Assembly: GCA_035041965.1 (NCBI GenBank)
Contig: JAPYMA010003011.1
Coordinates: 124,001-188,000, forward strand
Length of the DNA stretch: 64,000 nt
Reading direction: 5' to 3'
Source of the DNA: Anisakis pegreffii
Taxonomy: Eukaryota; Nematoda; Chromadorea; Rhabditida; Anisakidae
Shown here piece by piece: positions 1 to 12,794 of this stretch (position 1 is its first letter; each line of letters starts with the position of its first letter). The position numbers and the translations under genes were made by a program. Below the pieces are notes generated by a model. That model was not told the DNA's origin. It saw only the letters and a program-made list of their open reading frames with translations, and ran no database searches.

Positions 1-63
1 TTTCATTGAATATCCAACTGATTATTCTGCTCTTCATTAATCTGTGTCACGCTCATCTGGATG
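1..63. repeat. Short interspersed repeat, copy 1 (cut by window edge)
   Basis: Bases 1-63 match 7837-7899 at 62 of 63 positions in the same orientation, then the two sequences diverge abruptly after CATCTGGATG. Copy 1 begins at the window edge, so its true left boundary is unknown. The sharp break suggests the end of a mobile or duplicated segment. Confidence 0.75.
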
Positions 64-1305
64 CATTTCTGTGTAACAGACTAACAGAGATAATCACATT
101 TTCTAATAAAAACCGAGAGCAACAAAGTTCAACGAAATTTTGAGTCGTTTTCTCCCACAAGGTTTGTTCTGTTTCAATATTCCATCTGTTAATTCAACTG
201 CATGTTCTAAAGACTGCAAGTCTTTTTACTTTGCTATTTGGAAACGTTTTCATCCGATCGAAAGGTACATAAATTCTCATTGAGTTCACTCATAGTGAGA
301 ATTCATTGCCTAAGTGAGCAAAGTTGTTCATTCAAAAGGATCTTAAGCTTGAATATCAAGTACATTTGCATGATTTTTGATCAAAATTATCAAATATGTA
401 AGTGCTCGATGGTTCGATAAAAATCCATTGCGGATATCTTTTCTACCTTTTTAGATAAACTTCGAACTTTTAATTATTTCAAAATTCAAATGATATATTT
501 CGTGCGGTGTATTTATTCCGTACAAAATCGAAATTTCCCGAACGGCAGAATTCAGCTGACGTTAATACTGAGAGAAAATGGACTTGAAGATTTGCAAATA
601 AGTGTTTGAGAATCAAGAATATCATATTCACATGCGAGTGAACCATTTTTAGCTTACACTCGAGATGACAAGATGCCTTAGCATAGAATATGCAGTATGC
701 CCTTGCGGCATGATCATTAGCATCATTATATGAAATGTTAATTTGAATTTAAATACTTAGGTCCTTGGATTTGTTCAACAATTTGTTGGATTAGCTCCTT
801 TCTGATTAATAATGAACATATTGGTTACAAAAAGTGTGTGTAAACACGTCCCGCATCGATATTTCAATAATTGTTCGATCCCGGAATTGAAAAATCGTCG
901 GGATTTTGCGAAATCTCACACAATGGCTTCTTTCTTTCATTGCCCTTCATTTATGCTGACGAATTCAGAGAAAGCAATATTTTGATTCGAACTCACAATC
1001 AGCAGCGGAGTCATTTATACTGTAAATTCATGTATTTTTTATGTTTATTATTAGACTCCATAATAGATAAACACTAAAGTTGAGTTGGATTCCACCAAGC
1101 CTGTAAGCTGTGGAATACGGAGTACATTCATAATGGAGCATCAAACAATTTTCCAAGCACCGAAGGAAATTTTTATTACGCATAAAACATCGCATTCGCA
1201 AACAGGATTCAGAAGACCATTTGTTAAGTTGAATGAGGTTGGAATTGAAATGATGACAAATGAATTCGATAAGCGGTCAGCGCATGCCTAATTCAGCATG
1301 CTATT
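1..1305. other. Region 3' of gene 1, no gene seen
   Basis: No domain exon with the C-x8-C-x6-C pattern is visible on either strand. The first 63 bases are one copy of a short repeat that recurs at 7837-7899. A minus-strand AATAAA (read as TTTATT at 1172-1177) lies about 130 bases beyond the gene 1 stop and may be its poly(A) signal. The open frames here are short, have no recognisable content and look like chance. Confidence 0.6.
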
Positions 1306-4300
1306 TTAAAGGATTGATGCGGCAGAACGGTTGGCGACAACTGTTTCTCGGAGGACTTTCACCATTTTACGTGTTACACAGTTAATCATTTTAGAAGTGA
1401 GCGTATATAATGGTGGTGGAAGCTCTTTACGGAATGGTAGTTCTTTCCGTTTACATTGCTTCAAGATTTCTTGACACTTCTCGTCACCCAGTCTCTTGTT
1501 GCATCTGGTCATTTTATCCTCTGAAATAATGAATGAGCAAAGTTGGGTGCGCCTTAACTGAAGTGATACTTATGCAGTGTGAAGAAAAAGTCGACAAATT
1601 TCATTTCAACTAATGATTAATTAAATTCACTCTATGAATTTGAATTGAAATGAAATTGATCACTTTCATATGGGATGAACGGGTTCACAAAACTGGTGTT
1701 TTTTTCAGTATCAAGCCGATGCAACCTTGGAAAGCGGACATTGGACATTTCCGTTCCTATTTCGAAAACTACTGTTTAAATTCGTTGTCCTTTTGTGAGT
1801 TGACAAACTCATTAAATACAACAACTCACGTCCCGCAATGCATCGTGCCATTTGTGGTGTTAGTGGATCGTTACCGTTGCCAGAATTCTTCTTCACAGTA
1901 ACATTGAGGGCGGACGCACACTCATCTCTCCATCTGATGCAATTTCGGCGATTGCTGCAGCCATTCATGACTCCTCCTAAAGAAGGACTGATCTAAGGGA
2001 GATGATCCTTTCGATGAAATGAATGTTGAACTGGAATGAACGAATGCTTCTCATTCATCAATGCACCTATCATTTTATTGATAGGAAAGTGGCGTCTCGA
2101 GTTTGTCAAAAAATCGCCACCTCAAATCGAACTTTCTGACGGTGATATTTTCAATGAACTGATCACTTCTCCGAATATACCTTTCCTAATTTACGGTTTT
2201 CGCATATTTTATAAGTGTTCTGTACTAGTATTTTTTTCGGCGATCAATCGGTTTCGATAATGAGTCGTAAATTTCAGCGTTTCATTCTCATAGTTGTAGG
2301 GCCGTATCAGATACTTCTGATTTTGATTCATTACCACCATGGAATGTGCAAAGTTATTTTGCACACCGTCGACGGCATTTGTGGTTCGATCTGCTGTGAT
2401 TATTGACGCCACGTTTAATGAAAATATGGTATGTCGCTATAGGTTGTTCGAGAATACAGGTACTCAATTCAACACATATTATAGTATAATTCGCTTGTCA
2501 CAAGTCATTCTCAGTTTCAGTCAACCTGCTGTCGGGAATGCGAAGTTGGAAGGTTGAATTTGATTCCAAAATGATGCACAACAGTTGGGTCATATAATAT
2601 GCTCATCCTCCTTGATTCCTTCAGAATTCTCACCCCTTTCAATGCACCGACGAAGCGACCGTGCCAACTGATAAGATTGATTTGCATCAACATATGCAGG
2701 AGGCGCACCAGTTGCAGCGACGCATTCCTCTTGCAAAGCGTTGCATTTATCTCCGAATTCTAACTTGCACTGCAGCATCACTGTTTCTGGAATGATATTA
2801 TCTACGCGTAGTTTCTATTCCATTTAGATGGCTCCACTTCAATATAATTCAGTCCTGTGATTAAAATGTTTACCATTCCAGCGGGCAGAATTTCCATTCG
2901 CCCGGATCAAATTAGAATTTCTTGCCTGGTAGGTAGGTAAGTTCATCAAAGCTTCTCGTCTACGGTCAAAAGTATTATTCCACAGTTATTTCCTCAGATT
3001 TCTAAAATATATCCGGTTCAAGAATACTTACGTGATTGAATGCATTGGGAGAAATTTGGGGGTAGTTCAGCGTCCTTGTCTCCTGAGCATCCCTGCTTCC
3101 ATCTTTCGCAAATAGTCGCGTTAATCCAAGTGCTGCACATCTTCATCCAACCTCCTGTAATATTGTCCGTGACGGAATGAGGATAAGTCCTTCTTCAGGA
3201 CGCAACCTGTTCTTGAAAGCTGCGCTCTGTACTACTTTGCGGTATTATTTCTTCTTTAGGATACAACATCTTTTTGAAAGTTTTACTCTTTGTTATTCGC
3301 ACATTATCAAAATTTCCGCCGTGTATCATATCTTCAGAATATAATTCCTTACCAGAATGTTTCATTCACTCACAATTCCATTCAGGTCCACAGCCGAAAA
3401 ATGAAATTTGAGACTACTCAAATTGTTGGATGAGCGAATATATTAAGGAGACAAGATGCACATTGCTCTGTCCATTTGTGATGCTCGTCTTGTTTGATCG
3501 AACGGTGATACGGAGTGTTATATTTACTGCTTATTTTTAAGAATATTGGACGTCGAAAAAATTGCAGCTGTTCGTGCGTATACCAGTGCTTTTTAGATCA
3601 CAATGGAAGTAGAAAGGCATATATAAAATGATAATGAGGCTAGTTGGTTTACATGTGCTTTACTTTACATGACTTTACGTGACCGTACCTTACATATCGT
3701 ACTTTACATAATATCACCGTACTTTACATGAAATTTTCACTGAATTTGCAAACCGTTTTTAATGCAACGATGGAGAGGAGCGGCCATCTGATATGCACCA
3801 TTCGCGGCAGTGGTGACAGGAGGTGTCCCTAATGCATCAACGCATTCTTTTTCTATCTTCGAGCATTTCTCCTTGCCCTCGCTCATACATTGCTGCATCA
3901 CGACTTCTGGAAAAGTGAAGAAGCTATCAAACGATAACACATCTGTTTCCTTATCAAATTAGAAGAAACTTGTGTTATGACGACTCTCACGAATTCCGCT
4001 GTTCTCTTTCATTTTACGGTGTTGTTCCAAAAGCGCACAAAATTTCAGAGTGATGAATGTTTCCATAAATAACGGTCGGAACGGCAATATTTGAGCCCTA
4101 CTCTTCCCATTTCCTGTTCATTTTCACTATTAACAAAGCTTGCATGAAACACCCAACATTATACAATTAAAATGTTTCCAGCTGATGCAGCAATTAGCAA
4201 TTGGTGACCTTGATTGAGGCGTTCAAAAGATCCGCAATACAAGCAAACTGATGCTCGAGAAGATTATTCATGGATTCGCGTAGTGCTCTTCCGTCTTACT

Positions 4301-6840
4301 CAGCTTTTGAACACTGCAGGAACTGCTCAGGCTTAGACCGAAAAGAGGGGCGAAGCGGGTATTATGGCTTCTTTTGAGTTCACGACGAATCATCGTCAAA
4401 CTGAACCTTTTCACGTCGCTATGGTCACGATCATGACGTGGTAACGCCAGGTACAAATAACTTACGTGACTTGAAACATTGCGAAAAAGTTTCTGGGAGA
4501 ACTTCGAGGGAGTTTTCATCTGTTTTCTCAGCTGCTTCGCTGGGAGCGCATTCGTCCTTCCATTTGATGCAATTCTCACGAGTAGTGAAGTTACTGCAGT
4601 ATCCCATATAGCCTCCTGTGAATTCATTTTGATGCACGATTAAGTGAACTTGACCATTAACTGGAGGATTAATTGGAGAGAGACCGGCATTAGTAGAGGG
4701 TGTAAGAAAGAGGTAAAATAAGGAATAAAGACATGGAAAGAGTTAATGACAAGCTAGTGGTACACTAATTTGTATTCCAGGCTGCATATTCGAAGCCTCA
4801 TGAGTGCAAGTACGACTTCTCATGAGTTCAAAATGCCCGCTAAATTTCGATGGAGAGTTCAGAAAAGCAATTTTCACGTGCAATAAACCGTCTCTTTTGA
4901 ACCACTGCGTAAGAATTTTAAAAAATTCGAGTACGCAGTCGGAAGGTCAATAATTTTTGAAAACTTCTGTCGCTACGCGACGAAACTCCAGGTATGTAAT
5001 TTTGAGTCAGACGAGCATCATTAGATGGATTAAAGACAACTTTGTTCATGCCTAAATATCTATATTTTGCGAAGAACTCCAGTTCATCCCCAACATTTTC
5101 GCGAAATTCGTGTGAAGTGATGAGCGATTGTCTGGTTTGAAAAAGTCTACCGTAAACTGAATAATGTTATCGTACCATCAAAATGAGATGTGGTTCGTTG
5201 TATTGAAGTTTTCTGCTAGTCAAGTGCATCTGCATCTTCTCCGTAATCACTAGTCATTTGTTGAGCGCTGAGCTTTCAGGAACGTCAGAAATGAGTGATG
5301 TTTCTAGCAGTTTAAGTTGATGATAAGGACCCGTCGATATTTCTAATGGGCTCTACCGTTTGACACAAAAGAAATGGCATAGAAATATGAAATGGATATC
5401 ACAATACAATATGGGAAGCTGAAATGATCTTCGGTCAATTCGAACCAAAACACTGACCCTTTTTGATACAGTCGCGTAAAGAACTAGCCATTCGATACTG
5501 TCCACTTCCGCCAATAGTAACAGGAGGTGCTCCAGTTATGGTCACGCATTGTTTTATCAATTCGGTACAGTTTTCCCCATATTTTTTTTCCTTACAGTCG
5601 CGTATAACAATCTCTGAAATAAATAAAGTGATCTTCTCCATCTCAATATGATGCCGATCGGGCGTTCAGGTCAGGAACCTCCCTGTTTTGTCCACCAGTG
5701 AGACGCGTTTTCCACTCATACGAGCTTTTTACAACAGTTGACCGGAAAAGAGGACATGTGGAGGATGTGAACTGTTCAGAAAAGAATAGTTGAAGCTATG
5801 TTTTATTATATCAGAGCATTTCAGGAAACACTTTTTGTGTGTGTTTCAGTGCTAACAAACTAGTAATCGTCCGTTTAAAGGAGCGACCAGGAAGTGTAGT
5901 GGGCACATAGATTGACAAGAAGGCACACTGCATGTACGTATGCCGAAACAAGCAAACTAATAGATTACGTTAGATTGTTTTCATATTATCTCCACATTCC
6001 GCGATACATCTTGGCCTTCTGCTATCATTTATGGTTCTTTTTTTATGCAACTTCATAAGCACCGACTGAACTGAACCCGATCAAATTTTTCATGGGAAAA
6101 TGTCGTGGTTACACTATTAGAAGCTTTTAAACTCATGTTATACGTCCAGAATTGTATGAACATGTAACAGCTTAATAAATATTAACACTTTTTACGCGAG
6201 CCAGACAATTAATTATTCATCACAGTTGAGCAATTTTTCAGTTATGGTCACTTACGGCTTTTTATGCATTGTTCTCGTACTGATGGCGGTAAATTTTTTA
6301 CCACTGGGCACTTTTCCGCAAATTCCTCTCCTGAAGTTCGTTTTTATTCAGAAATTTCGTCTGCCATCAATGAATTTATGATTATTGTTTATGAGGAGAA
6401 TTGTGTGCAATAATTCAGTTGTGGCTGACATCATTAACAGCTTCATCTTCTGATACGAAGTTTGAATTGGCTCTCGGCAAAGCGTGGTGACATTTTCCTA
6501 CCGTTGTTCAGTTCTCGTTTTCAATTATCCGTTTCGTGAAGCATCATTCTATCGCTCAACAACTAACGTGACAGTCGGTGATCATCACCTACTGTTACCT
6601 CAGCGCGTTATTGCCTATCATCGTTGAGAAGACTTGTAGAGAACATAATGCTGATTCATGTGGAATCGAGAAAATTGAGAGAATCGTGAAATTACTTGTA
6701 GAGGACAAATGCTGAGTGGATCGAGAAATGTGAAATTTGGGGCAGGTATAGATCCAATCGGACTAAAATGAAGACTCACGTTCGCTTGCCGACAGCACGG
6801 CGACTATGCAGAGTTGTATGAGCCAAAGATGTGACAACAT
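1306..6840 (-). CDS. Gene 1: secreted multi-domain four-cysteine repeat protein (9 exons, ~410 aa)
   Basis: Predicted secreted protein of unknown function. Exons on the minus strand, 5' to 3': 6780-6840 (signal peptide, MLSHLWLIQLCIVAVLSAS), 6256-6330, 5458-5613, 4466-4615, 3754-3906, 3032-3154, 2634-2786, 1830-1976 and 1306-1520. All introns are phase 1 and the total, 1233 bases, is divisible by three. After a short half-domain, TA-type domains (C-x8-C-x6-C, then TGAPPV or similar, then Y-x-M/L-A and a final Cys) alternate with TB-type domains (start GG-x-M or a variant, usually W two residues after the second Cys). The last exon has PPLYTL before its final Cys and ends in a basic tail and a stop. 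The exon at 3032-3154 is short (41 codons) but keeps all four cysteines. The start is the only signal-like ATG, 16 bases after a splice acceptor. Exon calls are firm; the join of the half exon is less sure. Confidence 0.78.
6256..6330 (-). CDS. Gene 1 exon 2: half B-type domain
   Basis: A 75-base symmetric exon between TTCAG and GTAAG. It encodes only the second half of a B-like domain, with two cysteines and NLPPSVREQC before the donor. An in-frame stop just upstream rules out a longer exon. Either the first half was lost, or it sits in an exon I did not find between 6330 and 6780. Confidence 0.5.
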
Positions 6841-6858
6841 GTTGCACTATTTTCAGCT
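6841..6858 (-). promoter_or_regulatory. Splice acceptor and 16-base leader before gene 1 ATG
   Basis: On the minus strand TTTTACAG is followed by 16 bases and then the ATG. The position matches the other genes of the cluster and fits a spliced-leader trans-splice site or a 5' UTR intron. Confidence 0.5.
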
Positions 6859-7245
6859 GTAAAACTTATGTTATTAAACGCTGAGGAGAACTGATTCTTT
6901 GTCGCCGACGAGGCTCGTACTCCTGTCCCTCAACAACGTTCGCTTTTGGAATGGTAAAAAAGAAAAGTGGTAAACCCGTGAATTTCAAAGAACGAAGTTA
7001 GTGCAGTTGTAGGAATTAATCCAAATCGTCAAGCATGAAGCGATGACAGGGAGCTGTAATGAAAGATTCGTCGCTTTAAAACTTTTGGGACATGGAATCT
7101 GTGATACTCGCCTAACACATCAAACGGACTTCCGTATGCTGGATGACATCGGCGCTGCAGTATTGGATCTGAACACACTGAGCAAATGAAGGAACAAGGT
7201 TTAATATAGTGGAAGTAATGCCCAGCAACGATATCACTCTGATAA

Positions 7246-7300
7246 TTTACAAATACGACTAACGGCAATTCGTTTGTGACGCAAACTCTAATCCATTGGC
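7246..7300. repeat. Diverged direct repeat, copy 1
   Basis: This segment resembles 7897-7950 in the same orientation; both contain ACGGCAATTCGTTYGTRACGCA followed by CTAATCC, with scattered mismatches. A weaker likeness (GCAATTCGTTATG) occurs near 13160. It is probably the remnant of an interspersed element. Confidence 0.5.
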
Positions 7301-7836
7301 AGATCTTAGCACTAACCAATTATAATAGGATTATCCGTTTATGCACTCTAACGCAGCAAATGCGAACCGTCCGCGTCAACACTTACAAACACAGCAAAAA
7401 AGGTGTGAACGACCGAATGGTAAAGAGACTCGATGTTTGGTGCGTTTGAATTAGAGGAATGAAATGCTTTCCTTTGCGGACCTAAACACTTCTAAACATA
7501 CTTTTTCCTTAGCGGATCACATTAATGCAGAAGAAATCGTTGCAACACATTACGTTAAGACTAGGGTTTGCATAGGATCCCGGTATTACAGTTCTGATCC
7601 TGATCCTGGGATTTGAGTTTTGGAAAATCCCGGGATATCGGGATTTAATAAAGCAGGTCAATTTGTGTGATTTTGACAATATGCCCATCTTGAAGCAAGC
7701 CTTAATCATTCCCATCGAATTTTATATACAGTTATCTTTGCTGTTTACCCTCTGTCATTGACGTTCAGGTAATGAAATAGACGCAATTCGGACGAATGAC
7801 ATGATCAACGACAGCTCGATGAATTTTTACGTAACA

Positions 7837-7950
7837 TTTCATTGAATATCCAACTGATTATTCTGCTCTTCATTAATCTATGTCACGCTCATCTGGATGG
7901 ACGAATAACGGCAATTCGTTCGTAACGCAGGCACTAATCCTCTGCATGCA
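7837..7950. repeat. Short repeat copy 2 plus diverged direct repeat copy 2
   Basis: Positions 7837-7899 match window bases 1-63 with one mismatch. Positions 7897-7950, directly adjoining, match 7246-7300 at a lower level. Two different repeats therefore abut here, as expected for a nested or composite mobile element. Confidence 0.65.
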
Positions 7951-8373
7951 CTACACATTCATTTGCATATTCCGGCGAAAGTTCAGCAGAACGTCTTTAA
8001 TGACCATAATTCTTTACAGTAATTTGCTCGCAAAACGAATTCGTCGTAAACGGAAGCACGTTCTTCAATAAACGAAGATTATGTACGTCTATCCCAAATC
8101 TTCTGAGATTACTTTTATTGTTAACACTGAATATCAAGCACTTCATTGATGCATTCAGTTCCTGAAGTTCAGAGCATTATCAAATGATGAGAATGGAATG
8201 TTCAGTTGCAATTAAAGTTGTGTTCTTCGATGGCTCTCACAATATCGCTTCAAGAGGTTATTTCATAGCAAGCTTTCGTTCAAGATTCTACACTAGAACT
8301 TGACCTTGATTCGGTTGTTCCTCCTCCTGCTGACCAATCCTTTAATAAAACTTGTTCGCTATCCAGTTTCAGC

Positions 8374-8555
8374 CGTGATCGGTCAATCTGCCTAAAGACA
8401 CATTGCCTAACGGACAGTTTGCTTAACGGACAGTTTGACTAACGGAAAGTTTGCCTGGGAGGTTTGCCTATTAGGCGAAATATCCATTAAAAAACCGTAA
8501 GTTAGGCAAACTGTCGTTAGGCAAAATGTCTTTAGGGCAGATTGACCTGGTACCG
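8374..8555. mobile_element. Small palindromic foldback element (MITE-like)
   Basis: About 182 bases with inverted ends: CGGTCAATCTGCC on the left, and the same in reverse complement on the right. The arms contain several copies of GCCTAACGGACAGTTT or close variants. The centre holds CCTATTAGGCGAAATATCCATT, split here by the arm boundary. It is closely related to 54459-54673 and more distantly to the ends of 22378-23529. Flanking 7-mers (TTTCAGC and TTCTAGC) could be a worn target duplication. No coding capacity is present. Confidence 0.7.
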
Positions 8556-10437
8556 TTCTAGCTCTGAATTTCTTCGAAATGGAACGATTTCCGTGGTAAC
8601 ATAGCGGACGCCCAAATGTACTCTAACAAATAAGGTTTTGATATCATTTGAAATCTTGAAAATCAGAAAACAATACGCTGAAATTCAGAAACGACTAAAA
8701 TAATGTACGAATGCTGTTCACGGGACAAAAGATGTCGAGAATCGCCGTGAATCCTCTTTTGCGTCCGAACTTGCTCGTGAGAATGACGGAAAAGTCCATA
8801 AGTTGTACTGAAAATGGCCAGAACCGATGAGTGATCTTAAACCGAGACGAGTTTCTGCGGGTAATTTTGGTCGTAACCAGAATTCAACGTAAGTCATGAG
8901 GTTCGTAAACCAAGGATTTTAATCAAAGCACAACACTGGCTGTTTGCCACAAGACTATTTTTTACCTATGATGTCACTAATTGACATAAACATCAGAAGG
9001 AGCAACGACTGGAGGCAACATTTCATTTAAAATGACATTCAAACAGCCACGTTTGCAGGAACCTGAGAATCTCACTAATTAATCCTTAATTATTGAGAGA
9101 ATCCTTAAGGTGAATTCGGAGTGCTTCAACGTATGTATTCATTCAGATACAGGGAAAACTGGCAACTTCTTGGGCTGAAAAATTGTCGAATCTGTGAGAA
9201 TGGAAAAATTATGTTTGGTTATTCCTGAATATATTGTCACGAAACCATAACTGCCCAAGTGACAGCATGATGTGCGCGAAATCTCAACAAAAAATACTTG
9301 AACGGAAGAACGTTCTAACTGAGATGAAATCTGGTCATGAATTCTGAAATAGAGATGCGCATCATGTGTATGCTATGAATGACGAAAATTGTCTCTTTAA
9401 AAATTTTTAACGTTGAAAGTGTCGACAAAGACTCTCAACTGTGCGAGTCCGAAATAATATTAACTGAGCAATGTCAAATTGACAATTCCCTTCGCTCCAA
9501 GCTCAGGTCTCGTAAGTTTGAATGAATGTGCATTCCAGTGGTGACGAAATAATTTGAGTGTAAGCTTAAGCAAATCATTCCGAAGGTGAATCCAACCCTC
9601 TCCTGGAAGAATTCTTCCATTTAAGGACCAGTGACGAGCGTAAACCTTCATGAAGCCTCGCACTAAATCTCAACCTTGTCAAGCGAAATTGTTTTGCACC
9701 GAAAATTTGAATCGGCAATTCACTGTTCCCGTGGTTCTTCAAATAGAGAAGTGTCGAAACATGATTTTCACAAATCGAATTTTGTATATGTGGTTAGTGA
9801 ATACTGCGCATGTACTCTTCCGCGAACCAGTTCTCCGAATTTCGGCATTGTTTCAGTTAACAGTTCATTACTTTCTTAATTAATTCCATTCAAATTGAAA
9901 GACTTTTCTCCATAGGAATACATTTCTATCCTCACAATCAGGAAGACCTTTACCCGCTGCGTTTCTTCATTCTGACATTTGCATATTCTCAGAATAAATA
10001 TTTTAAGCCCGTCAATACATCAACACTTTCCAGTGCTGTCTCTCTTTTGTTCTCCTCTGGGAATCAAAAAAACGCAACCGCAGAATACTTCAGCAGAAAG
10101 GAGGTTCGAAGCAAACGAGCATGAAATAGTTCCTTTAGAGAGGATAAATGATATCCATTGCTCGACACCAATGGCGCTCTTTTGCATTCCTGAATGGCTC
10201 GGCCTTCAGCGAATTTGTTTTCAAGATATCAATGAGATTGTTGATGTGTTTACTTAATTCGACTCGGATGTGAATTTTACTTCGTGTCTTTGATACAAGT
10301 GATTTTGAGTGCGTATAAGCGAATAACGGAAATGTTTTTAAGAGTGATAAGCAGCCATCATTAGTTTACATTACAGTGCTGTGTTCGAGTGAAAGTGTTA
10401 TCAGATGGTCACTGTTAAAGTATGATCGTTTAGAGCT

Positions 10438-12738
10438 TCACGTGCTTGAGGCTAAACAGCTGAGAACAAGAGATGAGAGTGTATATAGTGGTTTTGGAAG
10501 CTCTTCATCTGGTGGACCAAATTTTCGTTTGCACTCCTCTTCTCTTTTACTACACGCCTCCTGTCCCATTTTCGCAATACATCTTAGCATTATATCCTCT
10601 GAAATATGAATTGATATTATCAATATAAAATGTTTAAACAGCTGCTATTCGTGAACGAATGACGAAAATTTTTTGACCGCTAAGAGATTCCAGTTGGTTA
10701 TAAACTGACAATGGACACGTTCTTCTGAAATGTTGATTTCCTGGACGTGATCACATGCAATGCAATGAATAACATCGGAAAAGAACATGGTAACATTTGC
10801 ATATTGCTGTGGTAAGCAATGCAAGGTATTTTCGATAAGTGGGATTGGTATTCTTTGACCTTGACTCGTGAATGTTTGATACTTGGCGTAGTTTCTTGCA
10901 TTATGAACAACGGGTGCCGCTAATTAACAGTCTGCGAGTGAATATGAGAGAAATGAGTGTTGCAAAGTTATCATAACTTACGCGACGCCACGCACAAGGA
11001 TAGTTCTGGAGAGAGGCCAGGGTTTGGGGTGTCCACAACCAATTTTATTGCAGACGTTTTCAATGCCATTTTTAAAGCATTTTTGCACTGATTCTTCCAG
11101 ACTGTGCATAGGTGAACATTGTGATGTGCAGCACAGAGTTGCATAACACCTCCTGCAAGAGCTCATAGATTAATTGAGAACTGGATCGCGAGGCATGTGG
11201 TGAAATGAACTCAGACTTATGCTGCACGAACGTAATGTGATAAAAATTCTATGGTCTACTTGAGGTAAACTTTCAAGCTGCACATCTTCATAGAAACTCC
11301 TCATAATCGCTTTCAAGATTTTATTACTGTCATTGCACATTTTCAATCAGTTCACTTTTAATGGACCTATCAAAATCACGATTTCCTACCATAACTGATG
11401 CATTCACGCAACGCTGGAGGCATTCGATATCCTCTGAGTTTTCCGAATCTCAGACTGTTTTTTCCAGTAACCATGCTACATTCTCTCACTAATTTTGCAC
11501 AATATTTATTGTATCTTTTGCGGCAAACAGCCACCACATTCTCTGAAAATATGACTATGTTTATCCAGTATAGAATAATCAGTTGATATGTCTAGGATGA
11601 GTGTGTGCTGATTTGAGTGCAATTTGCAATCAGCTGCAGTCCTGCCGGCATGATGGGTGCTTTATTGTAATGACGTTATCCTCGAAGATGTTTTGATCTG
11701 ATGGGAACCAGTTGGGTCAAGGAAACGGTACGTTCCTGAGACTCGATTTAGCTGAACTAATTCCAGCATTTTGGTCCTTCTATCGACAAAGAGTCTCGTG
11801 ACCCCGAACTTTCGCTCGCTCCTACTGAATAAATTAGCGAGCGAGTAATTGATTAGCGACGTGGTTGGCAAATCGGATCCATCCAAGAGCCTAGCAAATT
11901 TCAGGAGATGAGAGGGTACAGCTACAATGCAACTGACATCACAAGCGATCGATTGAAGAAGATTAATAATGACGAATATTTCAGATGACTTACGGGTTCT
12001 CATGCATTCCATCTCCAAATACGATAGTGGATTATCATTCTTCATTCTTTTCCTTAATTTTCTGAAAATACACCGTGCAGCTTTACCAGTGCAGTTTTCC
12101 TGCCCCATACTTGCGTAGCACATCGCTTGTGCATTCTCTAAAAAAAATCGAGCTACCATATCGGTTATCGATCCAAAACTGATCTTTTCAGCTGGAAATT
12201 TTTATTTTGCACTTTTCCTTCAGAAAACGCTCGGGGGGAGTAAAATGAATGTGACGTTGCGGTGGTCGCGTAACAGATAAAATTAGCCTTTCACCTTGAG
12301 CCATACAGCCACCGATAGGTACAGGCAACACGTAATTGTCAATGGATCTATGCATCGGTATATCTATGTGTGTCAATAGTGAGCATGCCTTTTCCAGTCT
12401 TGAACAGAAAGTTTTACTATATTTCTTAATGCAGTCATCCACCACATTGGCTGAAAATTTTCACATAAAATCATTTCGCTCAGAGACTGTTGACATAATG
12501 TATGAGTGGGTATTTTCCTGTATTACGGTTGCGCTCTTATGAATCACGTTCAGTTCGCTTCGAGAAAATCATCCAGTTTTCTTAGCATCGATGGAAAAAA
12601 AGAATTTTCTGCGATACGAGATGGATTTTTGAACAAATTTCGAAATCTAATTTTGAGCATCACAAATGAAAAAATACCGTGATTGTGCAGTAATCCACCG
12701 AATACGAATATTGATATGATCAAATAACGAGACGACAT
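10438..12738 (-). CDS. Gene 2: secreted five-domain four-cysteine repeat protein (6 exons, ~281 aa)
   Basis: Exons, 5' to 3': 12678-12738 (signal peptide MSSRYLIISIFVFGGLL), 12295-12450 (A-type, C-x8-C-x6-C), 11994-12137 (B-type, starts ENAQAMCYA), 11390-11542 (TA-type, with YRMPPALREC), 10982-11152 (TB-type, RGVM start, TVW after the second Cys, longest domain at 57 codons) and 10438-10598 (terminal exon, PLYTLSSLVLSC then stop). All introns are phase 1 and the total is 846 bases. The exon at 11390-11542 has an open frame too short for simple ORF calling and was recognised by splice sites and cysteine spacing. The gene sits between genes 1 and 3 in the same orientation. Location: secreted, by the signal peptide. 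Function unknown. Confidence 0.82.
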
Positions 12739-12794
12739 GTTCGATAATGCGCGCCTGAAAGTGTCGTTTAGTGAGAGCGATAATAGCTTTTATA
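12739..12794 (-). promoter_or_regulatory. TATA-like box and splice acceptor upstream of gene 2
   Basis: TATAAAAG is read on the minus strand at 12794-12787, about 50 bases before the ATG. ACTTTCAG ends at 12755, leaving a 16-base leader (12754-12739). The two signals allow either direct transcription from the TATA box or use of the acceptor. The TATA call rests on one match only. Confidence 0.4.

Larger units (their letters stand above)
6859..10437. other. Gene 1 / gene 2 intergenic region
   Basis: No domain exon or signal-peptide exon is visible on either strand. It contains a short repeat at 7837-7899, a diverged direct repeat pair (7246-7300 and 7897-7950) and a palindromic element (8374-8555). 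Short open frames at 7029-7319, 9460-9883 and 9979-10257 show no motif. The gene 1 promoter must lie near the low end. Confidence 0.55.

Noticed and set aside
11662..12159. Long minus-strand frame of 165 codons as a single protein
   Set aside because: Only 11994-12137 is an exon; the rest is the intron read through after the CMRT donor.
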